Source: an uncultured Porphyromonadaceae bacterium (GTDB taxonomy: Bacteria; Bacteroidota; Bacteroidia; Bacteroidales; Muribaculaceae). From it: a stretch of 59,778 nt of DNA. How positions within the stretch are numbered: position 1 is the first letter of the stretch; each line of letters starts with the position of its first letter. Shown piece by piece: positions 34,546-43,742 of this stretch. Location: contig CABUIC010000016.1 of assembly GCA_902491515.1 (NCBI GenBank), forward strand, positions 1-59,778, in the 5' to 3' direction. The notes below the pieces were generated by a model, which did no database searches, was not told where the DNA came from, and was given only the letters and a program-made list of their open reading frames with translations. A program made the position numbers and the translations under genes.

Positions 34546-37500
34546 ATGTTCAGCTTGAAGCTTGCCTTTTCAATGCGCACCACATAGATGCCCGGGGCGT
34601 CCGCTTCGACGCGGGTCTCGGAGCCGGAGGTGATGCCCGAGAAGATTGTCACGCCGGCGGCGTTGACCACGCTCGCGTGCGAGCCCGCGGCGGCACGGAT
34701 TACGATGGTCCGGCCCTCGGCGCGCACGGATGCGGAAGCCTCCTCGGTGCTGTCGATGCCTGAGGTGCCCGTGCGGACGGTCACTTCCGCCGGAGCGCTC
34801 TCGCGGCCGTTGGTGTAGAGGGCGCTCACGCCGTAGACGTGCTCGCCGTCGGTCGGGGCGGCGCCGTCGATGTGGCTATGCGCGGAGGCGGGAAGGTCGG
34901 CGATGGCCACGCCGTCGCGGTAAACCCTGTATCCGCTCAGCACGAACTCCGGAGCGGCGATGCGGGCCTTGTAGCCGAGATCGTCGATGTAGAGCACGAA
35001 GCCGTCGTTGGTGTTGTAGTGCAGCGCGAAGTACTTCGCGTCGGACGGGAGGGTGAACTCGTAGTGCGTCCACTCGCCGGGAGCGGTTATGGTTCCGCCG
35101 TCAAGGGTGCTGAAGGAGGCTCGGTCGGTGTTCGTCGCGGAGTACATCACCTCGAATTTCTCGAGGCCGAATTCAGGATTCGCCGTCTTGGCCCAGAAGC
35201 CGAGGATGCTTCCGCCGTGGATTTCCGGCGAAATCAGCCAGTCGTCGGACTGGGCGCCCGTGCCGTCGTAGTTGGCGGCTCCGAAGGCGGCGAGCACCTG
35301 CTGGCCCGAGTGCGCGCCCCATTCGGGGAGCACCTGCGGGATGCCGAGAATCCAGGGGTTGAAGGCCATGAAGGCCATCGGCGCGCCGGCGTTGTCGTAG
35401 TCGATTTGAGCGAAAGAGAAAGTCGGGCAGCCGTCGCCGTCGATGAGCGAGTAGTCGCCGAGGTTGTCAATCGAGAAGGCCGCGAAGCCCTCGAAGCTGT
35501 CATTGACGCGCAGGGCGTCGAGGCCGCTCCAGTTCAGGCTCACGCCCTTGTCGGTCATTGCGCCGCTGATGTTCGTCACTTCGGGCACGTCGGGGCTGAG
35601 TACCTTGGTCGTGACGGACTCCGAGCGGTTGTTGGCGGAAATCTTGTCCTTGTCCCATTCGATTACGGCCTGCCAGGTGTAGGTCTTGCCCTCGTCCTCG
35701 GCGGTGGTCGGAAGGTTGAGGGTGTAGGTGGCGTAGCTCTTGGCCGGAACGGCCTTCGAGGAGGTCATGAAGGTGTAGTCCTTGCCGTCGCGGAGAATGT
35801 TGATTCTGAAGCCATCGGCGGCGTTGATGCCGTAGTTGGCCACGGTCACCTTCATCCGCACGTCCTTGCCGGCCTTGACCGTGGCGGGAGCCGTGAAGGT
35901 GTAGATGCCGAGGTCGTACTCGGCCTCGTTGGTCACGCTGATGGCGTCGAGGCAGATGTCGTTCTCGTAGTCGGCGATGCCGTGGAACGACAGCTGAACG
36001 TAGTCGTAGCTCTTGTAGGCCGAGAGGTCGTACTCGTAGCCGAGCCAGCCCTCGCTCCATTCGGGGTCGTCGACGTAGATGGGCTCGTCGAGGGCCACGA
36101 ACGTGCCGTCGGGGAGCTGGAGCTCCGGAATCAGGCGGTCAAGATAGGGGTCGCCGCCGTAGATGGCGTCCTGCGAGGGCTTGTTGTAGACGTAGAATGT
36201 CAGCACGGGCACATCGAAGCTGTTCAGTGCCAGTTTGGGCGAGACGAGGCGTCCGGCGTCGTTGATGTGGCCCATCGTGCTCTGGAACACGGCCACGCCG
36301 CCGTCGCCGTCGACCGGCATGCACACGGGGCTCTGGCCCTGCGACATCAGCGTCCACAGCTGGTCGTTGCCCTTCACCTTGTAAATCACCCAGGGGTCGT
36401 TCTGAGCGGCCGCGTCGGCCCAGCTCTCGCGGAACTCGCCTTCGTAGGGCTCGCCGTAGATGATGTGGTTCGTAAGAGCGTAGTCGCCCACGCCGGCCGT
36501 GCTCACGGGCTGGATCTGGTAGTAGATGAAGTATTGCTTCTCCATCGGGTTGAGGCTCGTGTCCTTGAACTCCGTGCCCGTGGCCTTGTTGGTCATCAGC
36601 GAGCCGTCGCTGCGGCGGATTAGGTAGGTTAGTTGCGAGGGGTCGATGTAGCCGCCGTTCACGCCCTTTGTGGGAGCGGTCCAGCGCACGGTGGGCACTC
36701 CGCCTTCGTCCGTGAGGACAGCGTCGGTCACGGCTTCGGGAATGTCCCAGCCCACGTAGGCCTCGGCCACGGCTTTCTCGCCCTGGCCTGCTGCGTTGAA
36801 GGCCACGGCGCGGTAGGCGTTCACGCCGTGCGCCGCCTCGGTGTCGGTCCAGCTCAGCTCGGCGCCGGGGAGCGGCTCACTGAAACTGTGGATGGCCGTG
36901 CGGTCGTTGCCGCGGTAGATGTCGATGCGGGTGATGGCGCTCAGCGCCGAGCCCTCGGCGGTCAGCGCCGGAGCCTTGAGGCTGAGGGTGGCGCTGAGGG
37001 CGCCCTTTTCGCCGGGGGTAACGGTGAAGTCGGTCGGAGCGCCGGGAGCGCCCGTCACGGGCACCTCGTCGACGGTCACGGTCTCCACGTAGAAGTAGCC
37101 GGCCTTGCGCTTCGAGGTGATGTGGAAGCCCACGAAGCAGTTTCCGGCCGCGGGAGCGGCGAATTCATAGCTCGTCGTCTCGCCCTCGTGGTTGTTGTAG
37201 CTCTTGGCCGCGCTGACCGTGACGGTCTGCGCCGCAACGGTCTTGTCCGTGCCGGCGGTCACTGCCACGGTCTCGGCGTCCGACGAGTTGTGCCATTTGA
37301 AGGTCACGCGGTAGTTCCGTCCGGCCTGGGCCGTGAAAGGAGGAAGAATCAGCCAGTCGTCCGCCGGTCCTTCGGGGCTGAAGCCGTAGACGGCGCCGCT
37401 CGCGGCCTTCGCCGCGGGGAAGTCGGGTCCGTAGTACCACGCGCCCCAGTGGTACCGGTCGTCGCGGTCGCCGTTGGCATCGATTACGGTGCAGAGATTG

Positions 37501-39185
37501 AAGGCGTCCTTCGAGTCAAAGCCGAAGGTCACGGGCAGTTCCGAGCCCGAGCCGAACAGCTCTTCGGCCGTCGTGGCGCTCAGGCCCTCGCGGGTCCCGA
37601 TGTAGGGCGTCACGGTGTAGCTCACGTTCTGCGCCTCGAATTCCGAGCGGTCAGTGAAGGCCGTGGTCTTGATTCCGTCGGCCACGGTCAGGCCTTCGGG
37701 AAGGCGCACCACCTTGTAGGTGATCTGCGCGGGGTCGATGTAGCCGTCGTTGCGGCCCGTCGCCGGGGCTTCCCAGCTGAGGCTCGGACGGCCCTCGCTG
37801 TCGGCCTTGAGCGTCAGGGCGCCTACTGCGGCCGGGGCGTCCATGCCCGCGTGGAAGCTCAGCGCCGTGCGGCTGCCGTCGCCGGCGGCGTTGTGGAAGT
37901 AGACGCCGAAGTTGTGCACGCCCTCGGTCACCGTGGCCTCGAGGGCCACTTTCTCGCCGGGAGCCATGTCGCGCGTGGCGAACTCCTCGCCGTCGAGGCT
38001 GATCTCAGCCGTGACAGTCCCGCTCAGCTTGGCGCCGCCCTGCGTGAGGGTCGGAGCCGTGAAGCTCAGGCTGCCCGTGAGGGCGTCGGCCGTGAATTCG
38101 GCCTTCAGCTCGCCGGCGATGGCCGGTGCGCCCTCGGCAATCTGAGGCTCGGGGATGAACAGGCCCGTGAATTCCTCGTTGTGGGCGAAGGAGGCGATTT
38201 TCGATGCGCGGCCCGTGTGGACGTCCACTTCGTAGAGGCCCGAGGTGCCGTTGATCTGCGTCTCGGCCCAGTAGAGCTTGTCCGTCACGGGGTCGAACGT
38301 GGCGCTCTGCACGAATTCGGGATTCAGCCCCGTCGGGCCGATTTCGGTGCAGTCGCCCGTGGTCTTGTTGATGCGGTAGAGGGCCGATTCCGAGCCCTTG
38401 GTGATTCCGTAGAGCTCGCCGGCGCGGTTGCAGGCGATGGCGATGAAGCCCGGAGTCTCGGCTATGGGCGTGGCCCAGCCCATCGTCGGGTCCATAGTCG
38501 AGATGGCCGGACGGTAGCGCTCGATCATCCCTTCCTCGTCGATGGTCTTCTTGATGTAGCTGATGGCGTAGATGGTCCCTGTTGTCGGGTCGGCCGCCAT
38601 GTCGTGCGTGATCTGCGTCTGGTCGAAGCCCGCGGTCATGAACGAGTTGATTACCTTTGTCGACTCGCCCGTGGCGAGGTCGTAGGTGATGAAGGTGCTG
38701 AAGGTGTAGCCCATCTCGTCGGTGTACACGTAGGAGTTGAAGTAGTACTTGCCGTCGAGGTAGGCGCCGCCGCCGTTGGCCTCATAGCCGCCGAAGTTCT
38801 GAACGAGCGTGGCTGTGGGCGTGGCTGTGGCCGGGAAGGTGTAGAGGCCGTAGGCCGCCGAGCCGCCCCAGGCGTCGGAGTAGATCAGCGAGCCGTAGAT
38901 GGTCGTGCCGTCGCCCAGCACGCGCATCACCGGCGCCCCCGCTTTCGGGAGGGCGAGCGCCGAATGGAGATTACCGTACTGCCGCCCGGCGTTCTTGCTC
39001 ATCGTCGGAGCCGTCAGGCGCGTCTTTCCCGCTGTCGGCGACGCTGTGGCCTCCGCGCGGGGTGCTGCAAACACCCGTGCCGCGCGCTCCGTCTTCGGAC
39101 CGCTCTTGGTCAGCTCCGGACCGCCCGCAAAAGCAGTCCCCGCCAACCCCGCAAGCACAAGTGCCGTAATAAGTTGTCTTTTCAT
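34542..39185 (-). CDS. giant secreted multi-domain protein, paralogue of the next gene, 1547 residues
   Basis: Start MKRQLITALVLAGLAGTAFAGG is chosen because it gives a signal peptide; the open frame extends 114 bases upstream through REP-like sequence. Residues about 70-380 are propeller-like (AIACNRAGELYGITKGSES, ATFDPVTDKLYWAETQ). Alternating fibronectin-like modules (GAPGAPTDFTVTPGEKGAL) and anchor-J-like jelly rolls (DDWLILPPFTA, SDDWLISPEIHGGSI) follow. A module of the CARDB type occurs near GIYTFTAPATVKAGKDVRM. The C-terminus (VVNAAGVTIFSG ... GIYVVRIEKASFKL) looks like a type A sorting tail. Its stop overlaps the start of the downstream paralogue, so the two are made from one message and probably work together. 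Confidence 0.85.
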   Translation of the reverse strand: MKRQLITALVLAGLAGTAFAGGPELTKSGPKTERAARVFAAPRAEATASPTAGKTRLTAPTMSKNAGRQYGNLHSALALPKAGAPVMRVLGDGTTIYGSLIYSDAWGGSAAYGLYTFPATATPTATLVQNFGGYEANGGGAYLDGKYYFNSYVYTDEMGYTFSTFITYDLATGESTKVINSFMTAGFDQTQITHDMAADPTTGTIYAISYIKKTIDEEGMIERYRPAISTMDPTMGWATPIAETPGFIAIACNRAGELYGITKGSESALYRINKTTGDCTEIGPTGLNPEFVQSATFDPVTDKLYWAETQINGTSGLYEVDVHTGRASKIASFAHNEEFTGLFIPEPQIAEGAPAIAGELKAEFTADALTGSLSFTAPTLTQGGAKLSGTVTAEISLDGEEFATRDMAPGEKVALEATVTEGVHNFGVYFHNAAGDGSRTALSFHAGMDAPAAVGALTLKADSEGRPSLSWEAPATGRNDGYIDPAQITYKVVRLPEGLTVADGIKTTAFTDRSEFEAQNVSYTVTPYIGTREGLSATTAEELFGSGSELPVTFGFDSKDAFNLCTVIDANGDRDDRYHWGAWYYGPDFPAAKAASGAVYGFSPEGPADDWLILPPFTAQAGRNYRVTFKWHNSSDAETVAVTAGTDKTVAAQTVTVSAAKSYNNHEGETTSYEFAAPAAGNCFVGFHITSKRKAGYFYVETVTVDEVPVTGAPGAPTDFTVTPGEKGALSATLSLKAPALTAEGSALSAITRIDIYRGNDRTAIHSFSEPLPGAELSWTDTEAAHGVNAYRAVAFNAAGQGEKAVAEAYVGWDIPEAVTDAVLTDEGGVPTVRWTAPTKGVNGGYIDPSQLTYLIRRSDGSLMTNKATGTEFKDTSLNPMEKQYFIYYQIQPVSTAGVGDYALTNHIIYGEPYEGEFRESWADAAAQNDPWVIYKVKGNDQLWTLMSQGQSPVCMPVDGDGGVAVFQSTMGHINDAGRLVSPKLALNSFDVPVLTFYVYNKPSQDAIYGGDPYLDRLIPELQLPDGTFVALDEPIYVDDPEWSEGWLGYEYDLSAYKSYDYVQLSFHGIADYENDICLDAISVTNEAEYDLGIYTFTAPATVKAGKDVRMKVTVANYGINAADGFRINILRDGKDYTFMTSSKAVPAKSYATYTLNLPTTAEDEGKTYTWQAVIEWDKDKISANNRSESVTTKVLSPDVPEVTNISGAMTDKGVSLNWSGLDALRVNDSFEGFAAFSIDNLGDYSLIDGDGCPTFSFAQIDYDNAGAPMAFMAFNPWILGIPQVLPEWGAHSGQQVLAAFGAANYDGTGAQSDDWLISPEIHGGSILGFWAKTANPEFGLEKFEVMYSATNTDRASFSTLDGGTITAPGEWTHYEFTLPSDAKYFALHYNTNDGFVLYIDDLGYKARIAAPEFVLSGYRVYRDGVAIADLPASAHSHIDGAAPTDGEHVYGVSALYTNGRESAPAEVTVRTGTSGIDSTEEASASVRAEGRTIVIRAAAGSHASVVNAAGVTIFSGITSGSETRVEADAPGIYVVRIEKASFKLNI

Positions 39186-39222
39186 TGACTGTGGATTATT
39201 TAATGTGAATGGATTTAAAAGG

Positions 39223-39247
39223 TGTAGGGACGCGCCATGGCGCGTCC
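39223..39247. repeat. REP-like unit, GCGCCATGGCGC core
   Basis: Reads TGTAGGGACGCGCC, then ATGG, then CGCGTCC. The left end is shared with the GCACG-core class; the core is different. Lies 38 bases upstream of a giant-gene start codon. Confidence 0.8.
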
Positions 39248-39299
39248 GCCCCGAACGGGCGAATTTGAATTTTGACTCACCTGGAGTCCGAGCTCTCAC

Positions 39300-39384
39300 T
39301 GTAGGGACGCACGGTCCGTGCGTCCTCCCGCAACTCCTTGGGCCTTGGTTGTCGATTAGGACGCACGGTCCGTGCGTCCCTACA
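39300..39384. repeat. 85-base composite REP element (copy 1)
   Basis: Left half TGTAGGGACGCACGGTCCGT..., right half its inverse ending CGTGCGTCCCTACA, separated by a 35-40 base unrelated middle. Exactly the same length as the copies at 43917 and 49479. Confidence 0.85.
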
Positions 39385-39447
39385 ATACGATAAATGATTC
39401 CGAAATTTTGTAATATCGGTTGTCCGTGCCGTCAGAGTTTTCTAAAC

Positions 39448-39487
39448 TTAAAATTCGGCTGTGCCGCTGATGTGGCGCAGCCGAATT
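39448..39487 (-). terminator. intrinsic terminator of the 1328-residue secreted protein gene
   Basis: 14-base arms (39452-39465 and 39474-39487, one G-T wobble) begin 18 bases beyond the stop. They are followed on the minus strand by AATTTTAAGTTT. Confidence 0.75.
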
Positions 39488-39505
39488 GAAATCTATGTCT
39501 GGCTA

Positions 39506-42500
39506 TTACCGTGCAAGCTTGATTGCTACGGCTTCGCCCTCGAGCGAGAAGCGTACTACGTATACGCCCTTTGCAAGGCCTTCGAGGCTGATGCTGCCCT
39601 CGGCCTCTTCGGCGAAGCGGACGAGCTTGCCGGCCAGGTCGTAGATGCGCACGTCCTCGGCTGTGCCTTCGAAGAAGAGCTTGCCGCCTTCGAGCACCAC
39701 GCCGTCGGCGACGCCGATGCTCTCGATGCCCGTGGAGGGGCCGTCGTTCTCAATCGCGAACTTGTTGAGCCAGAAGTAGCCCTCGTTGAAGTTCGTGTTG
39801 ATGTGGAAGGCGATGCGACGCGTACCTGAGCCTGCCGCTACAGCGCTGTCGTGGTCGGTGCCGGCTGCCGCGGGTTCTTCGGGCTGTTCGGGTTCGGTGG
39901 GCTCGGCTTCGTCGGCCTGAGCATCCACGCCTTCTTCAGGCTCGGGTTCCGGAGCGGGTTCTGCGACGATTTCTGCGCCCTTGATGTACAGAACATGCTC
40001 GGAAGCGCTCGTGAGTGTATTGCCTGTCACTTCAAATGTGCCAAGCTTCTTCCAGTCCGCAGGGTCGCCTTCCGAGCCGACAAGTATGTCTACCGGATAG
40101 CTCTTGAGTGAACCCATGATAGTCTTGAACGATTTGAAGGTCAGTTTGTACACCGTACCCTCTTCGATTTCGAACTTCGGGCTGAGGAGATAGCCATTGA
40201 CGTCGGATGGATAATTCTTGGGCTCGTACTTCGCACCGTTGCTGCCGTTGAGGTCAAAGCCGTCGTAGATGTAGGTTGACCCCCAAGAAGTCTTGGTGTT
40301 GAGGTTCGGGCTGGCGTCTTCCCAGCCGTCGCGCTCAAAGTTTCTGGCCTCTACGGAGTAGGGGGCCTCGAGGCCCTTGCCGATCCACGGGCTTACTACG
40401 CTGGCGTCGGCATTCTGCTGGGCGCCGCCGGCCGTGTACATGCGCACGGCGTAGGTGTGCTTGCCGGCGAGGGCTGCTTCGTCGAGCCATTCCGACTGTT
40501 CGCCGGGAGTCAGGCCTTCTTCAACGCTGCCGATAAGCTCGGTGTCGCGGTAGATTTCAGCTTTCACGAGCTCGGGAGTTACGCCCTCGATGTTCGATGT
40601 CGTGGGGTTCGTCCATTTCACAAGGGCGGTCAGTGCGCCGTCGGCACCGGGCTCTACGCTGAGTTCTGTGGCCGCGCGGGGAAGGACTTCCTTGCGGGCG
40701 AACTCTACGAGGCCGAGGCCGATTTCCGTAGAGGTGCTGTACAGCTTGTAGTTCTCTTCGTCAGCCGCGAATACAATCTGGTACTTGCCGGCCTCTTCTA
40801 CGTGGAAGAGTACGGTCTGGCTCTTGTAGCTCGTGGAGTTGTTCACCACGCGGGTTTTGCCGATAAGCTCGGGACGCTCGGGGAGGAACTGTCCGGCGCC
40901 GCAGAGGCCTACGCTCATCGCCATGTCTTTGTTCGATTCCTGATTGACGTAGCGGGTCGAGGTGCAGCCCCACATCTGGAAGTCAAGCTGATAGTAGCCG
41001 GGCTCGAGGGTGAAGATTGGCGACAGGAGGTAGTCCTCGTACTTGTACCAGTCGGCCTTGTCGGAAACTGCTTCCGCGGGCTGCGCGCAGACCATGCGTT
41101 CGGAGTAGCCGAAGCCCCAGCCCTTGCCGTCATTGTTGGCGTCGACGGGCTCCCAGATGTAGCGGCTGGCGTTTTCGCCCGTCGCGCTGTTCATGCGGAC
41201 GCTGTAAGGCATCGCAAGCTCGCGCGAGCCGGCCCAGCTCGAAAGGGTCTCGGGGTTGCTCTCGGTGTCGGTGTCGTCGTCTGCTGTGGCGAGGGTCTGG
41301 ACCATGTAGTAGTAAGCGCCGGCTTCGGGCAACTCATTGTCCGTGTATTCGCTCTCGCCGTTATTGAGGGTAGCGATTACTGCATAATTTCGGCCGCTGG
41401 CATCCGAGCGCCATACCTTTACATACCATTGACCGGCTTCGAGGGCCGTGTTCGCGGTGTTCTCCGTCGGGTTCGTCCAGCTTACCTTGATGCTAAGGCT
41501 TTCGTCGTCGGCGGCTTTTGCCTGAAGGTTCGTTACTTCTTTAGGAATCATCTGGCCCTGAGCCACCTTCCAGCCCTTGATGGCGTGGTTGAAGGCAGAG
41601 GATGCATTTGCAGGATCGTCGATTACTACACCCGTGGCGATGCTGTATGTGCCCGCCTCGGCTACGTATACCGTGGCCTTGAGAGTAGTTGAACTGCCAC
41701 GAACATCCGTCCAGTTGAAGGGGAGTTCGGTGCGGGCACCGTTCAGGTTCTGAGTGGTCGAGAGGTAGCTGTGAGCGTAGGTCTTGCTGTAGGTCTGGCC
41801 GTTGATGGCATCGAGGGTGAAGTCATAGAAGCCGGGGGCCGGGATGTTGAATTCCGGAGAGAAGAGCCATGCGTCGCAGGTGCTGTTGCTCTTGGCAACG
41901 AACTGCCAGCGGTCGGGATTGCTCGAGGAGTAGGTCACCCATTTGTTGGCGTCCTCGGGATGGCCTTCGCCGTAAGCCTGCTTCCAGGCGCCCTTCATGT
42001 CGGCGGCGAATGTCATGTCGGCAGGAAGTGCGAGAACTTCGAAAGGACCCACGTAGGCCGTGGGACCTACCTTGGCTGCGGGAGATGCTGCGCCGTTGTA
42101 GGTAACGACTACGCTGTAGGTGTGCTTGCCGGAGGTGAGGCCGGTGGCTTCGGAGTCGGTGAAGCTTGTGGCGGCTGCCTTGTCCTCGATGGTGGCGATG
42201 GGGCGCTCTTCCTCGTCGCGATAGATTTCTACCTTCTCGAACACCTTGTCTTCGCCCATCTCGCCGCCGAATTGGTCGACGGTCGGAAGAGCCCATGCAA
42301 GAGCTACTTCAAGCGTGGGATTCTCGGCGGGGGTGGCCGTAAGGTTTGTTACGGCGCCGGGCGCGAATACGTTTTCAAGAATCTTGACGTCGCCTACCCA
42401 GATATACCATTCGTTACCTTCAGTGTGACCCCAGAACGTAAGATGGTAGTCGCCGGTCTTGTCGGGGCTTACGCTTACGGCATTTTTTCTAGCAGCTTTA

Positions 42501-43492
42501 TTTGTATCGATTTTCAGGTGCTCGGCAATAGGAGTCGAAGTCTTGATTACATCAGGATCTGCGCTCTCTGTCAGGAACACGGAAAGAAGCTCCTTGGCAC
42601 GGTAGGTTGCCCATGTATATGCCACTATATAGTCCTTGCCTGCTTCCATATGGATAGCCGGAGAAATCAGGAAGTCGTTCATGTTGGAGGCGTAGCTCAT
42701 CTGCATGGCGAAGCCGGTCTCGAAGTCATCCTTGGCGACGGGCGACCATTCCTTGGCGTCCGTATTGGCATTTATTCTGGTCCAGGCCTCGTCGTATGTA
42801 GTGGAGCTTTTGGCGATGGGAGAGGTGTAAGGCACATTCACAACGCCCTCGACGCAGGTGTGGTCGCCGGGCTGCTCGGGTTCCGGATCAATGGTTGCGG
42901 CCTTCGCTTCTACTACCTTAAAGTCGGAAAGAAGAAGGTTGGCATTCAACTTGCCGCTTACATGCACTGCAAAGTACTGTGTGCCTTCAGTGGCTACAAA
43001 CGTGCCTTTCAGCTCGCTCCAATTAGCATAGCCCTCTGATGTCATATCAGTGTATGTGGCAATCGGAGTTGTGGAGTCTAAATTCGATGTCAGGCCGTCT
43101 ACGGTTGGATAAGTATTGGTGTAAACGAGTGTTAGTTTGCCTACGTTCGGATCCGAGCCAAAAAGCTTGGCCTGACAGCTGAGTTCATAAGTCTTGCCGG
43201 CCTCCAAAGTGAGTTGCGGAGATACCAGCCAGTCGTTGCGGTCGGTTTCGCTGTTACTCGAGAGCCATGCGCATTTATTCCCGGAAGGCGCGTTTTGATT
43301 GCCTCCACGGAAGCCTGTATTTCCAGAGTCTCCTCCGGTCACTTTTGTCCATGTTGTGCCGTCGCTGGGGCCTTCACTGAAGCTCGGAGCATCAGTGAAC
43401 GCACTCTGAAACGCCGTGTCCCCTACGGCGGCATACGAGATGCCTCCGATAGCGAGCGCGGCCGCTGCGATTAGTGTGTAAATTTTTTTCAT
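39506..43492 (-). CDS. giant secreted multi-domain protein, 1328 residues
   Basis: Start MKKIYTLIAAAALAIGGISYA gives a clean signal peptide; an open frame 96 bases upstream crosses the promoter and is rejected. The protein consists of about five jelly-roll modules marked by NDWLVSPQLTLEAGK, DFLISPAIHMEAGKDY, CDAWLFSPEFNI, EDYLLSPIFTLEPGYY and GYLLSPKFEIEEG. These alternate with fibronectin-like modules (e.g. VTNLTATPAENPTLEVAL). An acidic Pro/Glu-rich stretch near residue 1215 precedes the last module. The C-terminus (VRIYDLAGKLVRF ... GVYVVRFSLEGEAVAIKL) is a typical type A sorting-like domain. It shares module types with the two preceding giant genes but has no propeller. Promoter and terminator are both visible. 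Function unknown. Confidence 0.87.
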   Translation of the reverse strand: MKKIYTLIAAAALAIGGISYAAVGDTAFQSAFTDAPSFSEGPSDGTTWTKVTGGDSGNTGFRGGNQNAPSGNKCAWLSSNSETDRNDWLVSPQLTLEAGKTYELSCQAKLFGSDPNVGKLTLVYTNTYPTVDGLTSNLDSTTPIATYTDMTSEGYANWSELKGTFVATEGTQYFAVHVSGKLNANLLLSDFKVVEAKAATIDPEPEQPGDHTCVEGVVNVPYTSPIAKSSTTYDEAWTRINANTDAKEWSPVAKDDFETGFAMQMSYASNMNDFLISPAIHMEAGKDYIVAYTWATYRAKELLSVFLTESADPDVIKTSTPIAEHLKIDTNKAARKNAVSVSPDKTGDYHLTFWGHTEGNEWYIWVGDVKILENVFAPGAVTNLTATPAENPTLEVALAWALPTVDQFGGEMGEDKVFEKVEIYRDEEERPIATIEDKAAATSFTDSEATGLTSGKHTYSVVVTYNGAASPAAKVGPTAYVGPFEVLALPADMTFAADMKGAWKQAYGEGHPEDANKWVTYSSSNPDRWQFVAKSNSTCDAWLFSPEFNIPAPGFYDFTLDAINGQTYSKTYAHSYLSTTQNLNGARTELPFNWTDVRGSSTTLKATVYVAEAGTYSIATGVVIDDPANASSAFNHAIKGWKVAQGQMIPKEVTNLQAKAADDESLSIKVSWTNPTENTANTALEAGQWYVKVWRSDASGRNYAVIATLNNGESEYTDNELPEAGAYYYMVQTLATADDDTDTESNPETLSSWAGSRELAMPYSVRMNSATGENASRYIWEPVDANNDGKGWGFGYSERMVCAQPAEAVSDKADWYKYEDYLLSPIFTLEPGYYQLDFQMWGCTSTRYVNQESNKDMAMSVGLCGAGQFLPERPELIGKTRVVNNSTSYKSQTVLFHVEEAGKYQIVFAADEENYKLYSTSTEIGLGLVEFARKEVLPRAATELSVEPGADGALTALVKWTNPTTSNIEGVTPELVKAEIYRDTELIGSVEEGLTPGEQSEWLDEAALAGKHTYAVRMYTAGGAQQNADASVVSPWIGKGLEAPYSVEARNFERDGWEDASPNLNTKTSWGSTYIYDGFDLNGSNGAKYEPKNYPSDVNGYLLSPKFEIEEGTVYKLTFKSFKTIMGSLKSYPVDILVGSEGDPADWKKLGTFEVTGNTLTSASEHVLYIKGAEIVAEPAPEPEPEEGVDAQADEAEPTEPEQPEEPAAAGTDHDSAVAAGSGTRRIAFHINTNFNEGYFWLNKFAIENDGPSTGIESIGVADGVVLEGGKLFFEGTAEDVRIYDLAGKLVRFAEEAEGSISLEGLAKGVYVVRFSLEGEAVAIKLAR

Positions 43493-43576
43493 TGCGAATT
43501 TTGATATTGATAGTTGGATTATTTTTTTGGCGCCTGTGAATTTGTACCTAAAGTCAGTTTGTGCGTCTTTTGTCCG

Positions 43577-43608
43577 CAAATTTAGCACTTTTTTTAGCTT
43601 TCGCCAAA
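43577..43608 (-). promoter_or_regulatory. consensus promoter of the 1328-residue secreted protein gene
   Basis: On the minus strand TTTG (43605-43608), a 20-base spacer and TAAATTTG (43577-43584). The leader of roughly 80 bases is AT-rich. Confidence 0.78.
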
Positions 43609-43692
43609 TTTTTTTATCAAAAAGCTACTATCTTAACAAGAGTTAATCGGCAAATCTTGCCTAAAACCCGCTCAGACCCCTTTTTCCCTGTT

Positions 43693-43700
43693 TATCTTTG
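43693..43700 (+). promoter_or_regulatory. -7 box of the holin-like gene
   Basis: TATCTTTG lies 42 bases ahead of the chosen ATG. No -33 box at normal spacing. The leader contains the pyrimidine-rich string TCTCCTGTTCTCCTGTC. Confidence 0.5.
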
Positions 43701-43742
43701 CAAAAAAAGTCGAACCTCCTGTTTCTCCTGTTCTCCTGTCCT

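Larger units (their letters stand above)
39186..39505. other. 320-base intergenic region with REP-like elements and a terminator
   Basis: No gene is supported. The region holds a GCGCCATGGCGC-core REP unit (39223-39247), one 85-base composite REP (39300-39384) and the terminator of the upstream giant gene (39448-39487). No consensus promoter for the downstream gene was found in the remaining sequence, so the three giant genes may be partly co-transcribed. Confidence 0.7.

Noticed and set aside
30172..34587. Plus-strand open frame of 1471 codons opposite the 1453-residue secreted protein
   Set aside because: The minus frame has a signal peptide, recognisable modules and a sorting-like tail. 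The long antisense frame follows from GC-rich third positions, which leave few stops on the other strand.
39186..39299. Longer N-terminus for the 1547-residue protein
   Set aside because: The upstream extension is encoded by REP-like sequence and would bury the signal peptide.
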